The notes under the pieces were generated by a model, which did not search any database, was not told the origin of the DNA, and was given only the letters and a program-made list of their open reading frames with translations. From the NCBI GenBank assembly GCA_027622795.1, contig JAQBZA010000037.1, positions 1 through 13,957 on the forward strand: DNA of 13,957 bases, in the 5' to 3' direction. The stretch comes from Planctomycetota bacterium. Lineage in GTDB: Bacteria; Planctomycetota; Planctomycetia; Pirellulales; UBA1268. Both the position numbers and the translations under genes were made by a program. Positions 1-5,829 of the stretch are shown here, one piece after another. The first letter of the stretch is position 1, and every line of letters starts with the position of its first letter.

Positions 1-317
1 CCGACGAGGGCGACCTCATGCCGTATGCCGTGCTCGATGCGATCGAGCGGTGCGCCATCCGCGACAAGCAGCTGCCAGTCGAGGTGTGGCGACGGATGCG
101 GGTGGTCTTTCCGGAGCACGACCCGCAGCAGTTGGCGGCGTGGACAGAGCGGTTTTTCACGCTCTGGAGCCGCAACCAGTGGAAGCGCGAACGCTACGCC
201 CCGTCGTATCATCTCGATGATGAAAATCTTGATCCCAAGACATGGTGTCGCTTTCCGATCCTCTCCGGTGGCTTTGCCCGCGAACTGGCTGACTTGCGTG
301 CGGTTGCGGCGCGATAG
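1..317 (+). CDS. nadE: Glutamine-dependent NAD+ synthase, C-terminal end (partial)
   Basis: Only the last 104 codons are present; the frame is open from base 3 and ends at TAG 315-317, so the start lies upstream of the window. The frame begins DEGDLMPYAVLDAIE, which resembles the conserved EGDxxPY region near the end of the NAD synthase domain, and continues with RNQWKRERYAPSYHLDDEN and then a DPKTWCRFPIL segment. I recognise that tail from long two-domain (nitrilase plus NAD synthase) enzymes. Such enzymes amidate nicotinic acid adenine dinucleotide to NAD+ using ATP and glutamine-derived ammonia in the cytoplasm. The catalytic domains are outside the window, so the call rests on the tail alone. 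The next gene is convergent, so this is the end of its transcription unit. Confidence 0.78.
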   Translation, partial: DEGDLMPYAVLDAIERCAIRDKQLPVEVWRRMRVVFPEHDPQQLAAWTERFFTLWSRNQWKRERYAPSYHLDDENLDPKTWCRFPILSGGFARELADLRAVAAR

Positions 318-339
318 TCGTTGAGAAAACCGCTCTGGA

Positions 340-463
340 ATGCCCGTGCCGCTTCGCCGGACGTTCGCGAAGGGCATCGTGCCCTTCGCTCTCTCGATGC
401 TGGCCGCGCTCTCGCCATCCCTGGCTCCGCTTGCCAGCAACGCCGGCTCTGCGGCACGGGCAT
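340..463. repeat. 124-bp imperfect palindrome with two internal hairpins
   Basis: The outer arms are a perfect 13-bp inverted repeat, ATGCCCGTGCCGC at 340-352 and GCGGCACGGGCAT at 451-463. After three mismatched positions they continue as GCCGG (356-360) against CCGGC (443-447). Inside are two more hairpins. One is a perfect 10-bp stem, GCGAAGGGCA (367-376) and TGCCCTTCGC (380-389), with loop TCG. The other is TGCTGGC (398-404) with GCCAGCA (433-439), itself enclosing GCCA/TGGC (414-417/422-425). The result is a cloverleaf-like fold on either strand. It fills the gap between two convergent genes, so it could act as a bidirectional terminator, though neither strand has a T-tract after the hairpin. 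It could also be a dispersed REP-like or MITE-like repeat. Open frames cross it on both strands, but they look like by-products of the palindrome. No second copy is visible in this window. Confidence 0.7.
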
Positions 464-507
464 CCCCAAGCTCCGTCTTTTGGCGGTCTGGTAGTCGCGA
501 CGGTGAT

Positions 508-1248
508 CTACGTCATCATTTCTGAGAGGTAGTCAGCCAGGACGTCGGCGGCGCGGTGGGCGTGTTCGCGGAGTTCGGCGAGTTCGCCGATTGCTGAGGG
601 GCGTCGCCAGGCGAGGCGGAGGGCGGCGCCCGCCTGACGGGCGGGGCTGGGGATTGCGGCAAGGGCGGCGATGTCGGGGGCGATCGACTCGGTGGCGGTG
701 TCGCTCACGGCGCGGATGACGTAGCAAGGAATGCTGGCCCGGGCGGCGACGGATGCAATCCACCAGGACTCCATATCAACGGCCACGGCACCCGTGGCGG
801 CATGGAGAGCCTGCTTGGCGGCCGGCGTCGAGACGACGGTGTCGCATGTCATGAGGAGCCCGCTTGCCGGAGGCTGGCGGTTGCCGGGTTGCGGTGGGAG
901 AGGGGGGAGTGGTCGGGTCTCGGCTGAGTCGGGGTGGCCGAGCGTGGCGGGAACGATGATCGTGGCGCGGGGGATCGCCGGATCGAGGCCGCCACAGAGC
1001 CCGGCGGCGATGATGGCCTGCCGTGGGCGGTGGCCGTCGATCACGAGCTGCGTCGCCCGCTCGACGGCGGCGCGGCCCACGCCGGCCTCGATGATGGCCA
1101 GCGACCGGGAGCCGATCTTTCCCACGGTGACCCGCCGATCTGCCGCCCGCAGTCGCATCATGCCTTCGAGCCGCTCACACAATGGCTGCGCTTCCAGCGG
1201 CAGCGCCACCACAACTCCGATATCGACCTCGTCGAAAGTCTGCTGCAT
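508..1248 (-). CDS. MTA/SAH nucleosidase-like phosphorylase (PNP_UDP_1 fold)
   Basis: This 246-residue protein has the purine nucleoside phosphorylase / 5'-methylthioadenosine-S-adenosylhomocysteine nucleosidase fold. The N-terminal VVVALPLEAQPL carries a Glu (E19) where MtnN has its catalytic-water Glu12. AAGLCGGLDP (81-90) is the glycine-rich loop. VAVDMES (155-161) holds the Met-Glu ribose-binding pair, and RAVSDTA (179-185) holds the catalytic Asp (D183, equivalent to Asp197 of E. coli MtnN). A proline-rich stretch (about 110-130) looks like a family-specific loop. Likely role: cleavage of the glycosidic bond of an adenosine-type nucleoside in the cytoplasm. Hopanoid-associated HpnG-type phosphorylases share the VDMES and RAVSD motifs, so the exact substrate is open. 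The ATG at 1248 is preceded by AAGGGG at a short spacing. It is divergent from the TIGR03009 gene and convergent with the NAD+ synthase gene. Confidence 0.82.
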   Translation of the reverse strand: MQQTFDEVDIGVVVALPLEAQPLCERLEGMMRLRAADRRVTVGKIGSRSLAIIEAGVGRAAVERATQLVIDGHRPRQAIIAAGLCGGLDPAIPRATIIVPATLGHPDSAETRPLPPLPPQPGNRQPPASGLLMTCDTVVSTPAAKQALHAATGAVAVDMESWWIASVAARASIPCYVIRAVSDTATESIAPDIAALAAIPSPARQAGAALRLAWRRPSAIGELAELREHAHRAADVLADYLSEMMT

Positions 1249-1262
1249 ATGCCCCTTAAGGT

Positions 1263-1276
1263 ACCGTTTTTACGGT
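1263..1276. repeat. Small inverted repeat in the divergent region
   Basis: ACCGT (1263-1267) and ACGGT (1272-1276) are separated by TTTT. It lies 15 bp upstream of the start of the nucleosidase gene, so it would be in the leader or promoter of the minus-strand gene. It could be an operator half-site pair or a leader hairpin. A further small hairpin, CGGG-TTT-CCCG at 1285-1295, is enclosed by GTTTG (1277-1281) and CAAAC (1302-1306). No regulator is indicated nearby. Confidence 0.3.
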
Positions 1277-1330
1277 GTTTGTGGCGGGTTTCCCGTGAGC
1301 GCAAACGGCCTCGCCCCTGGCGTTGCCGAT

Positions 1331-1339
1331 TGCTACAGT
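1331..1339 (+). promoter_or_regulatory. Candidate extended -10 promoter for the TIGR03009 gene
   Basis: TGCTACAGT fits an extended -10 element (TG, one base, then TACAGT). No good -35 is seen 16-18 bp upstream, which extended -10 promoters can tolerate. Transcription would start near 1346 and leave a leader of about 60 nt before the GTG at 1408. The hexamer TACAGT also appears as the -10 of the better promoter at 11938-11943. Confidence 0.35.
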
Positions 1340-1363
1340 CCCGCCGCTGGAATTCGGGATCGA

Positions 1364-1380
1364 GGCGGATCCGCCGGCGG
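1364..1380. repeat. Two overlapping perfect palindromes in the TIGR03009 leader
   Basis: GGCGGATCCGCC (1364-1375) is a 12-bp perfect palindrome. It overlaps CCGCCGGCGG (1371-1380), a 10-bp perfect palindrome. They share CCGCC, so in RNA they can only form alternative pairings. The pair sits 13 nt upstream of the ribosome binding site of the gene at 1408. This could be an operator or a leader structure, or simply GC-rich chance. Confidence 0.35.
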
Positions 1381-1393
1381 TTCCCCTGCCTGC

Positions 1394-1402
1394 AAGGAGA
1401 GG
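1394..1402 (+). promoter_or_regulatory. Ribosome binding site that fixes the GTG start at 1408
   Basis: AAGGAGAGG lies 5 nt from the GTG at 1408 (8 nt from the AAGGAG core). It is the strongest Shine-Dalgarno sequence near the gene and sits just before a signal-peptide-like N-terminus. The open frame extends upstream to 934, but that extension is antisense to the nucleosidase gene. Confidence 0.65.
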
Positions 1403-1407
1403 CTTTC

Positions 1408-2316
1408 GTGCGAGCAGTACGCGGATGGATCGAGCGAGTGCTGGTGGCCGGTCTTGTCGGATGCGGAGGCATCGCGATTGCCCAGCAGCCCGCGCAGCCT
1501 GCTCAGCCACGGCCGGCGGCCCCGGCATTTCCACAGCTCACGCCGCAGCAGCAGGCCGCGATCGAGCAGTTGCTGGCCGCCTGGGAGACCCGCAACGCGT
1601 CGGTCCGTACCTGGTCGTGCGGCTTTCACAAGTGGGAATACAACGCCTGGAGCCCGACGAACGCCGGTGAGCAGTTGGCCTTCGCCGAGAGCAGCGGCGA
1701 GATCAAGTATGCCGCTCCCGACAAGGGGCTCTTCCGCGTGAAGGCCTCAAAGCAGTGGAATCCCGAGACGCGACGATACGAGGTGCGAACCGGTGAGGCA
1801 GGTGAACACTGGGTGTGCAACGGCACGAGCATCTATGAGTTTCGCCATACCGAGCGGCAGCTTCGCGAGACGAAACTTCCTCCCGAAATGCAGGGCAAGG
1901 CGATCAGCGACGGACCGCTGCCCTTTGTGTTCGGTGCCAAGGCCGAGACGCTCAAGAAACGCTATGCGATGCGAATCATCACGCCGCCGGGCGTGACTGA
2001 TCAGGTGTGGCTCGAGGCGCTGCCGCGGTTTCAGGCCGATGCCGCCAACTTCTCGAAGGTGGAGCTGATCCTCCAGGCCCGCGACCTGATGCCGTTTGCG
2101 ATCCAGATTTACAAGCCGGGCGGGCAGGACCGTGATGTCTATCAGTTTGACCCCAAGACGAGCCTCATCGACCGGGGCCTCGACATGATTCGCGACTTTT
2201 CGCGACCCATCACGCCACTCGGCTATACATTTATCTCGGAAGATGCGGGGGGTGGGCAGCCGCCGGCGCCCCCGCCGCGGTCAGCGGGGCCGGTGGTGCT
2301 TCCGCGGGCCGGATGA
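1408..2316 (+). CDS. Exported TIGR03009-type protein of planctomycetes
   Basis: This 302-residue protein starts at GTG. The N-terminus MRAVRGWIERVLVAGLVGC is basic then hydrophobic, followed by GGIAIAQQPAQP. It could be cut by signal peptidase I after AIA, or be lipidated at the Cys of LVGC, which matches a lipobox. After a Gln/Pro/Ala-rich linker, the body begins FPQLTPQQQAAIEQLLAAWE and has the tryptophan-rich SVRTWSCGFHKWEYN segment. I recognise this arrangement from the planctomycete-specific TIGR03009 family, which has a LolA/LppX-like look, with paired beta segments such as GLFRVKA and EHWVCNGTSIYEF. The tail (about residues 284-302) is Gly/Pro-rich. The molecular function is unknown; a periplasmic carrier or binding role is only inference from fold resemblance. 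It is likely transcribed with the downstream gene, whose open frame would allow an overlapping ATGA at 2313. Confidence 0.8.
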   Translation: MRAVRGWIERVLVAGLVGCGGIAIAQQPAQPAQPRPAAPAFPQLTPQQQAAIEQLLAAWETRNASVRTWSCGFHKWEYNAWSPTNAGEQLAFAESSGEIKYAAPDKGLFRVKASKQWNPETRRYEVRTGEAGEHWVCNGTSIYEFRHTERQLRETKLPPEMQGKAISDGPLPFVFGAKAETLKKRYAMRIITPPGVTDQVWLEALPRFQADAANFSKVELILQARDLMPFAIQIYKPGGQDRDVYQFDPKTSLIDRGLDMIRDFSRPITPLGYTFISEDAGGGQPPAPPPRSAGPVVLPRAG

Positions 2317-2348
2317 GGATCGCGGCGTCGTGCGGATCCCGCGCGCGG

Positions 2349-2354
2349 TATACT
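2349..2354 (+). promoter_or_regulatory. Possible -10 element upstream of the Minf_1886-family gene
   Basis: TATACT matches five of six positions of the sigma-70 -10 consensus and lies 33 bp upstream of the ATG at 2388. No convincing -35 is visible about 17 bp upstream (around 2326-2331). It could give the genes from 2388 onward their own promoter, separate from the TIGR03009 gene. Confidence 0.3.
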
Positions 2355-2387
2355 AAGAAGCGAATCATTCGTCCTTCTGAGGCACCG

Positions 2388-2876
2388 ATGCCGCTCATCG
2401 ATCCTTCCCATCCGCTTGCGGATCTGCTTCGGCGCGACCGACGCTACCCGCTTGATGCCTACGTGTTCATCCTCGAAGCCTTGTCGTTTGCTCAGGAGGC
2501 GCTCGGCATGGGGCAGGAGCCGCCGGCCGAGGAACTGGAGCCGATTCCGGGGGGTGAGCCAGCGCCGGCAGGCCGCTCGCGATCGAAGACGGGGCGTTCC
2601 CGCCGCCGTCGTGCAGAACGCCACCTCACCGGCCAGGAATTGTGCGAGGCGGCCCGACAGTATGCCCTGCAGCAGTATGGCTACCTGGCTCGCACGGTGT
2701 TGGCGACATGGGGCCTGAAGTCGACCGACGACTTCGGGGAACTGGTCTTCAACATGATCGAGATCGGGCAGATGCGAAAAACCCGGCACGACAAGCGGGA
2801 AGATTTTCACGACGTCTACGATTTCCGGGAGGCGTTCTCCCGCGACCTGGCGTTCGTCGCCCCCGAGGCGGAGTGA
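2388..2876 (+). CDS. Minf_1886 family protein
   Basis: The protein is 162 residues. Its N-terminal part, with LLRRDRRYPLDAYVFILEAL, and its C-terminal half, with HLTGQELCEAARQYALQQYG, then TVLATWGLKSTDDFGELVF and KREDFHDVYDFREAF, match my memory of the Minf_1886 family. That family is found in Planctomycetes and Verrucomicrobia and has no known function. Between the two conserved parts (about residues 41-77) is a low-complexity insert, first acidic/proline-rich and then a basic run RSRSKTGRSRRRR that might bind nucleic acid. No membrane segment or signal peptide is visible, so it is probably cytoplasmic. The ATG at 2388 was chosen because the family motif begins soon after it. An in-frame ATG at 2313 overlaps the preceding stop codon (ATGA) and would add 25 residues. 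Confidence 0.8.
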   Translation: MPLIDPSHPLADLLRRDRRYPLDAYVFILEALSFAQEALGMGQEPPAEELEPIPGGEPAPAGRSRSKTGRSRRRRAERHLTGQELCEAARQYALQQYGYLARTVLATWGLKSTDDFGELVFNMIEIGQMRKTRHDKREDFHDVYDFREAFSRDLAFVAPEAE

Positions 2877-2885
2877 GGCCTGTCG

Positions 2886-2999
2886 ATGTCTGCTCAGGCC
2901 AGCCTATCGGCACGTGGCTCCCATGCCTGGCTCGCAATGGCCGTGGTGGCTGAAGTGATGTGGCTGATGTTCTTGGTTTGGATGGTATGGCAGGCGTGA
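2886..2999 (+). CDS. Small single-helix membrane protein, 37 aa
   Basis: This short open frame runs from ATG at 2886 to TGA at 2997-2999. It begins MSAQASLSARGSHAWLAMAV, then a helix ending VWMVWQA; residues 13-35 form one strongly hydrophobic, Trp/Met-rich transmembrane segment after a short polar N-terminus. GAGG at 2875-2878, overlapping the previous stop codon, gives a plausible ribosome binding site 7 nt from the start. It lies between two genes in the same direction and overlaps the start of the next membrane protein gene, as expected for translationally coupled partners. The function is unknown. It may be a small accessory subunit of the next protein, or the coding potential may be chance; the well-formed helix and its placement favour a real gene. 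Confidence 0.5.
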   Translation: MSAQASLSARGSHAWLAMAVVAEVMWLMFLVWMVWQA

Positions 3000-3694
3000 T
3001 TCCTCATCTCGATCGGGTGCCGTTGTGGGCGGCGTTCATCCCGCTGGGGCTCTATCTTCTTGCAGTCGGCGGAGCCCATCTCAGCCGTCGCCCGTTGGCC
3101 ATCGGTGGTGGCTGGGACTGGGTGCTCCTGGGAGCGGCCGTTGCCGGCCTGATGGTGGTCGGGCCGCTGGCGCTCCTGCAGCCGGCGATGGGCAACGCGC
3201 CATGGACCGTCATCCTGTTGCTGGTGCTTTTTGTGCTGCTGGTCGCGCTTGGCGCGCTTGTGTCGCGGCCGCGGCTGGTGATCTACAACATCACGCTCGA
3301 TCAGCTGCGGCCACTGCTGGCCGATGTCGTTACCGCGCTCGATACCTCCGCCCGTTGGGCTGGGAGCACGGCAGCCCTACCGGCTCGGCAGTTGGAGGTG
3401 CGGATCGATGGTCACGGACCATGGCGGACCGTCAGCCTCGTGGCAGGAGGGGAGCGATCCGGCGCCGAGGGCTGGAACGAACTCTGCCACCGGCTGCGAC
3501 AGAAACTGGGCGGAGTGCGAGTCCGGGTGAGTCCGTGGGCGGCCCTTTTTCTTCCGCTGGGCGCTGCGGTGCTGGTGGCGTCATGCTGGATGGCCTACGC
3601 CTCGTCCTCACCCGGCGGCCCCGTCCCCGCCGCTCCTGCCACGTCTTCCGGAGAAGAGCCCGATGCCGGTTCACGTCGACCTGACGCCTCATGA
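2987..3694 (+). CDS. Hypothetical four-helix membrane protein
   Basis: From ATG 2987 this is a 235-residue protein. Transmembrane segments are seen at about 12-30, 44-66, 72-92 and 184-204. Between helices 3 and 4 is a soluble domain of about 90 residues beginning SRPRLVIYNITLDQLRPLLA and containing WRTVSLVAGG and a segment around EGWNELCHRLRQKL. Paired beta and amphipathic helical stretches suggest a compact cytoplasmic domain. The tail is Pro/Ser/Ala-rich. I recall similar planctomycete proteins with a RPRLVIYN segment but no assigned function. The start is uncertain: an in-frame GTG at 2960 would add nine residues, and neither start has a clear Shine-Dalgarno sequence, consistent with coupling to the small peptide upstream. 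Its 3' end overlaps pckA by 32 bp. Confidence 0.7.
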   Translation: MAGVIPHLDRVPLWAAFIPLGLYLLAVGGAHLSRRPLAIGGGWDWVLLGAAVAGLMVVGPLALLQPAMGNAPWTVILLLVLFVLLVALGALVSRPRLVIYNITLDQLRPLLADVVTALDTSARWAGSTAALPARQLEVRIDGHGPWRTVSLVAGGERSGAEGWNELCHRLRQKLGGVRVRVSPWAALFLPLGAAVLVASCWMAYASSSPGGPVPAAPATSSGEEPDAGSRRPDAS

Positions 3695-5252
3695 GATCAC
3701 CGTTCCGGTCGTGATTCGCAACGCGTCGCCGGCGCGGCTCTACGAGGATGCCGTCTCGCGGGAACATGCGGGCATCGTCTCCAGCGGTGCGATCGCCATC
3801 CGCTCCGGCACGAAGACCGGCCGCAGCCCGGCCGACAAGCATCTCGTCCGCCGACCCGAATCGGAACACGATGTCTGGTGGGGGCCGGTGAACCATCCGA
3901 TCGACGAGCATACGTTTCTGCTCAATCGGCAGCGGGCGATCGACTACCTCAACACCCGCGATCAAATCTATGTGTGCGATGGTTATGCCGGCTGGGATCC
4001 GGCCAGCCGGCTGAAGATTCGCGTGCTCTGCGGCCGGGCCTACCACGCCCTCTACATGCACAACATGCTGATCCGCCCCTCGCTCGACGAACTCGAGCAG
4101 TTCGGCGCTCCGGATCATGTGATCTACAACGCCGGCCAGTTTCCGGCCAATCCCTACACGGCCCAGATGACCAGCCGGACGAGCGTCGATCTCTCCCTCG
4201 AGCGCCGCGAGCAGGTGATCCTGGGCACCGAGTATGCCGGGGAAATGAAGAAGGGCGTGTTTACGATGATGCACTGGCTGCTCCCCGGCCGCGGCATCCT
4301 CTCGATGCACTGTTCGGCCAACGAGGGCTCCGACGACGGGGATGTGGCGCTCTTCTTCGGCCTCTCCGGGACCGGCAAGACCACGCTCTCGGCCGATCCG
4401 GCGCGGCGGCTGATCGGTGATGACGAACATGGCTGGGGCGACGACGGCGTCTTCAACATCGAGGGGGGCTGCTATGCCAAATGCATCCATCTCTCGGCGG
4501 CCAAGGAGCCGGAGATCTATCGGGCCATCCGATTCGGCACGGTATTGGAAAACGTGGTCTACGAGCCGGCCACCCGGCAGGTCGATTTCGAATCGAGTGC
4601 GATCACGGAAAATACCCGCGCCGCCTACCCGATCGACTTCATCGACAATGCCAAGATTCCCTGCGTGGCCGGCCATCCCCGCAACGTGATCTTCCTTACC
4701 TGCGACGCCTCTGGGGTGTTGCCGCCGGTAAGCCGGCTTTCGCAGGAGCAGGCGATGTATCACTTCCTTTCCGGCTACACCGCCCGCGTGGCCGGCACCG
4801 AGATGGGGATCGTGGAGCCGCAGGTCGCTTTCTCGGCCTGCTTCAGTGCCGCCTTCCTCGTGCGGCATCCGGCCGTGTACGCCCGGCTCCTGGCGGAGAA
4901 ACTCCAGCGGCATGGAGCCCATGCCTGGCTCGTGAACACCGGCTGGACCGGCGGCGCCTACGGCACCGGCCGGCGGATCGACCTCGGTGTGACACGGCGA
5001 ATCATCGACGGCATCCATGCCGGCACGCTTGCCCACGCCCCCGTGGCCCGCGATCCCGTCTTCGGCCTCGAGGCCGTGACGGCGGTTCCCGGAGTCGATC
5101 CGCAGGGGCTCGTGCCTGCCGAAGCCTGGAGCAGTGCCTCCGCCTGGGAGCAAGCAGCCCGAAAATTGGCCTCTCGCTTTCGGGAAAATTTTCAAACCTA
5201 CGCGGCGGAGGCCGGAGGGGATATTCTAGAGGCAGGTCCAGTTGCCCACTGA
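3663..5252 (+). CDS. pckA: Phosphoenolpyruvate carboxykinase (ATP)
   Basis: The protein is 529 residues, close to the usual 525-540 of ATP-type PEPCK. It catalyses oxaloacetate + ATP to PEP + CO2 + ADP in the cytoplasm, the entry step of gluconeogenesis. Visible motifs are the substrate Arg in TGRSPADK (R54), Tyr and Lys in EYAGEMKKGVF (Y191, K197), SMHCSAN with the metal-binding His (H216), the kinase-1a P-loop GLSGTGKTT (233-241), kinase-2 IGDDEHGW with the metal Asp (251-258), and ENTRAAYPIDF with the second substrate Arg (R319). All key residues are intact. The N-terminus is complete, with GGAG at 3650-3653 nine nt before the ATG. It is the fourth gene of the same-strand run from 2388 and is followed by the peroxidase gene after 22 bp. 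Confidence 0.96.
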   Translation: MPVHVDLTPHEITVPVVIRNASPARLYEDAVSREHAGIVSSGAIAIRSGTKTGRSPADKHLVRRPESEHDVWWGPVNHPIDEHTFLLNRQRAIDYLNTRDQIYVCDGYAGWDPASRLKIRVLCGRAYHALYMHNMLIRPSLDELEQFGAPDHVIYNAGQFPANPYTAQMTSRTSVDLSLERREQVILGTEYAGEMKKGVFTMMHWLLPGRGILSMHCSANEGSDDGDVALFFGLSGTGKTTLSADPARRLIGDDEHGWGDDGVFNIEGGCYAKCIHLSAAKEPEIYRAIRFGTVLENVVYEPATRQVDFESSAITENTRAAYPIDFIDNAKIPCVAGHPRNVIFLTCDASGVLPPVSRLSQEQAMYHFLSGYTARVAGTEMGIVEPQVAFSACFSAAFLVRHPAVYARLLAEKLQRHGAHAWLVNTGWTGGAYGTGRRIDLGVTRRIIDGIHAGTLAHAPVARDPVFGLEAVTAVPGVDPQGLVPAEAWSSASAWEQAARKLASRFRENFQTYAAEAGGDILEAGPVAH

Positions 5253-5274
5253 AACGTCTCCGAAAGGATCATCC

Positions 5275-5829
5275 ATGTCCAACGTCGTGCTGTTTGCGAT
5301 CTGTGCTCTCTGTGGCCTGATGACGATGTTTGCCGATACGAGCCGTGCCGATTCGCCGCTGTCGGGCACGATGAAGACAATCGATGGGAAAGATGTCGAT
5401 CTGGGAACCTATCAGGGCAAGGTCGTGCTGATCGTGAACGTGGCCAGCCGCTGTGGGGCGACACCCCAGTATTCCGGCCTGCAGGACCTCTACGAGAAGT
5501 ACAAGGACAAGGGCTTCGTGGTGCTCGGCTTTCCGGCCAATGACTTCGGCGCCCAGGAGCCGGGTAGCGATGATCAGATCAAGGAGTTTTGCTCGACGAA
5601 ATATGCGGTGACCTTCCCGATGTTTTCGAAGATCACGGTGAAGGGGCCGGAGAAGGCGGCGCTCTACAAGGTGCTCACTGAGACGGCCGACCCGAGTGGC
5701 GAGGTGGGGTGGAACTTCGAGAAGTTTCTGATCGGCAAGGACGGGAAGATCACCGGTCGCTTCAAGACCCGCGTGTCACCGGACGACGCGGAACTGGTGT
5801 CGGCCATCGAGGCGGCACGCGCGAAGTGA
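5275..5829 (+). CDS. Exported glutathione peroxidase family protein (Cys type)
   Basis: From ATG 5275 the protein is 184 residues, with AAAGGA at 5263-5268 six nt upstream. The first 25 residues look like a cleavable signal peptide (hydrophobic core, then TSRADS), so it probably acts in the periplasm. The family tetrad is present: Cys60 in NVASRCGATPQYSGL, Gln94 in FGAQEPG, and Trp146-Asn147 in WNFEKFL. Cys60 replaces the selenocysteine of animal enzymes. A second Cys (C106 in EFCSTKYAVTFP) sits where the resolving Cys lies in thioredoxin-dependent yeast-type enzymes, so a thioredoxin-like reductant is more likely than glutathione. The frequent FPCNQF motif reads FPANDF here. It removes hydrogen peroxide or organic peroxides. 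It follows pckA by 22 bp and overlaps the convergent glycosyltransferase gene. Confidence 0.93.
   Translation: MSNVVLFAICALCGLMTMFADTSRADSPLSGTMKTIDGKDVDLGTYQGKVVLIVNVASRCGATPQYSGLQDLYEKYKDKGFVVLGFPANDFGAQEPGSDDQIKEFCSTKYAVTFPMFSKITVKGPEKAALYKVLTETADPSGEVGWNFEKFLIGKDGKITGRFKTRVSPDDAELVSAIEAARAK

Noticed and set aside
209..525. Open frames of 61 and 86 residues on opposite strands across the palindromic element
   Set aside because: Their reading frames are explained by the inverted repeat and GC-rich composition. Neither has a convincing ribosome binding site, and the minus-strand one overlaps the NAD+ synthase end.
934..1407. Upstream extension of the TIGR03009 open frame
   Set aside because: It overlaps the minus-strand nucleosidase gene for over 300 bp and gives an Arg-rich sequence unlike any domain. 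The GTG at 1408 has a strong ribosome binding site and a signal peptide right after it.
2922..4934. A shared word, CCCATGCCTGGCTCG, near 2922 and near 4919
   Set aside because: It is only 15 bp, lies in coding sequence in both places, has no extended similarity around it and no other copies; a chance match.
3432..5195. Long 587-residue open frame antisense to pckA
   Set aside because: It is a shadow of the high-GC pckA codons. The plus strand encodes a complete enzyme with all catalytic motifs, while the antisense product is His/Gly/Arg-rich low-complexity sequence with no motif.
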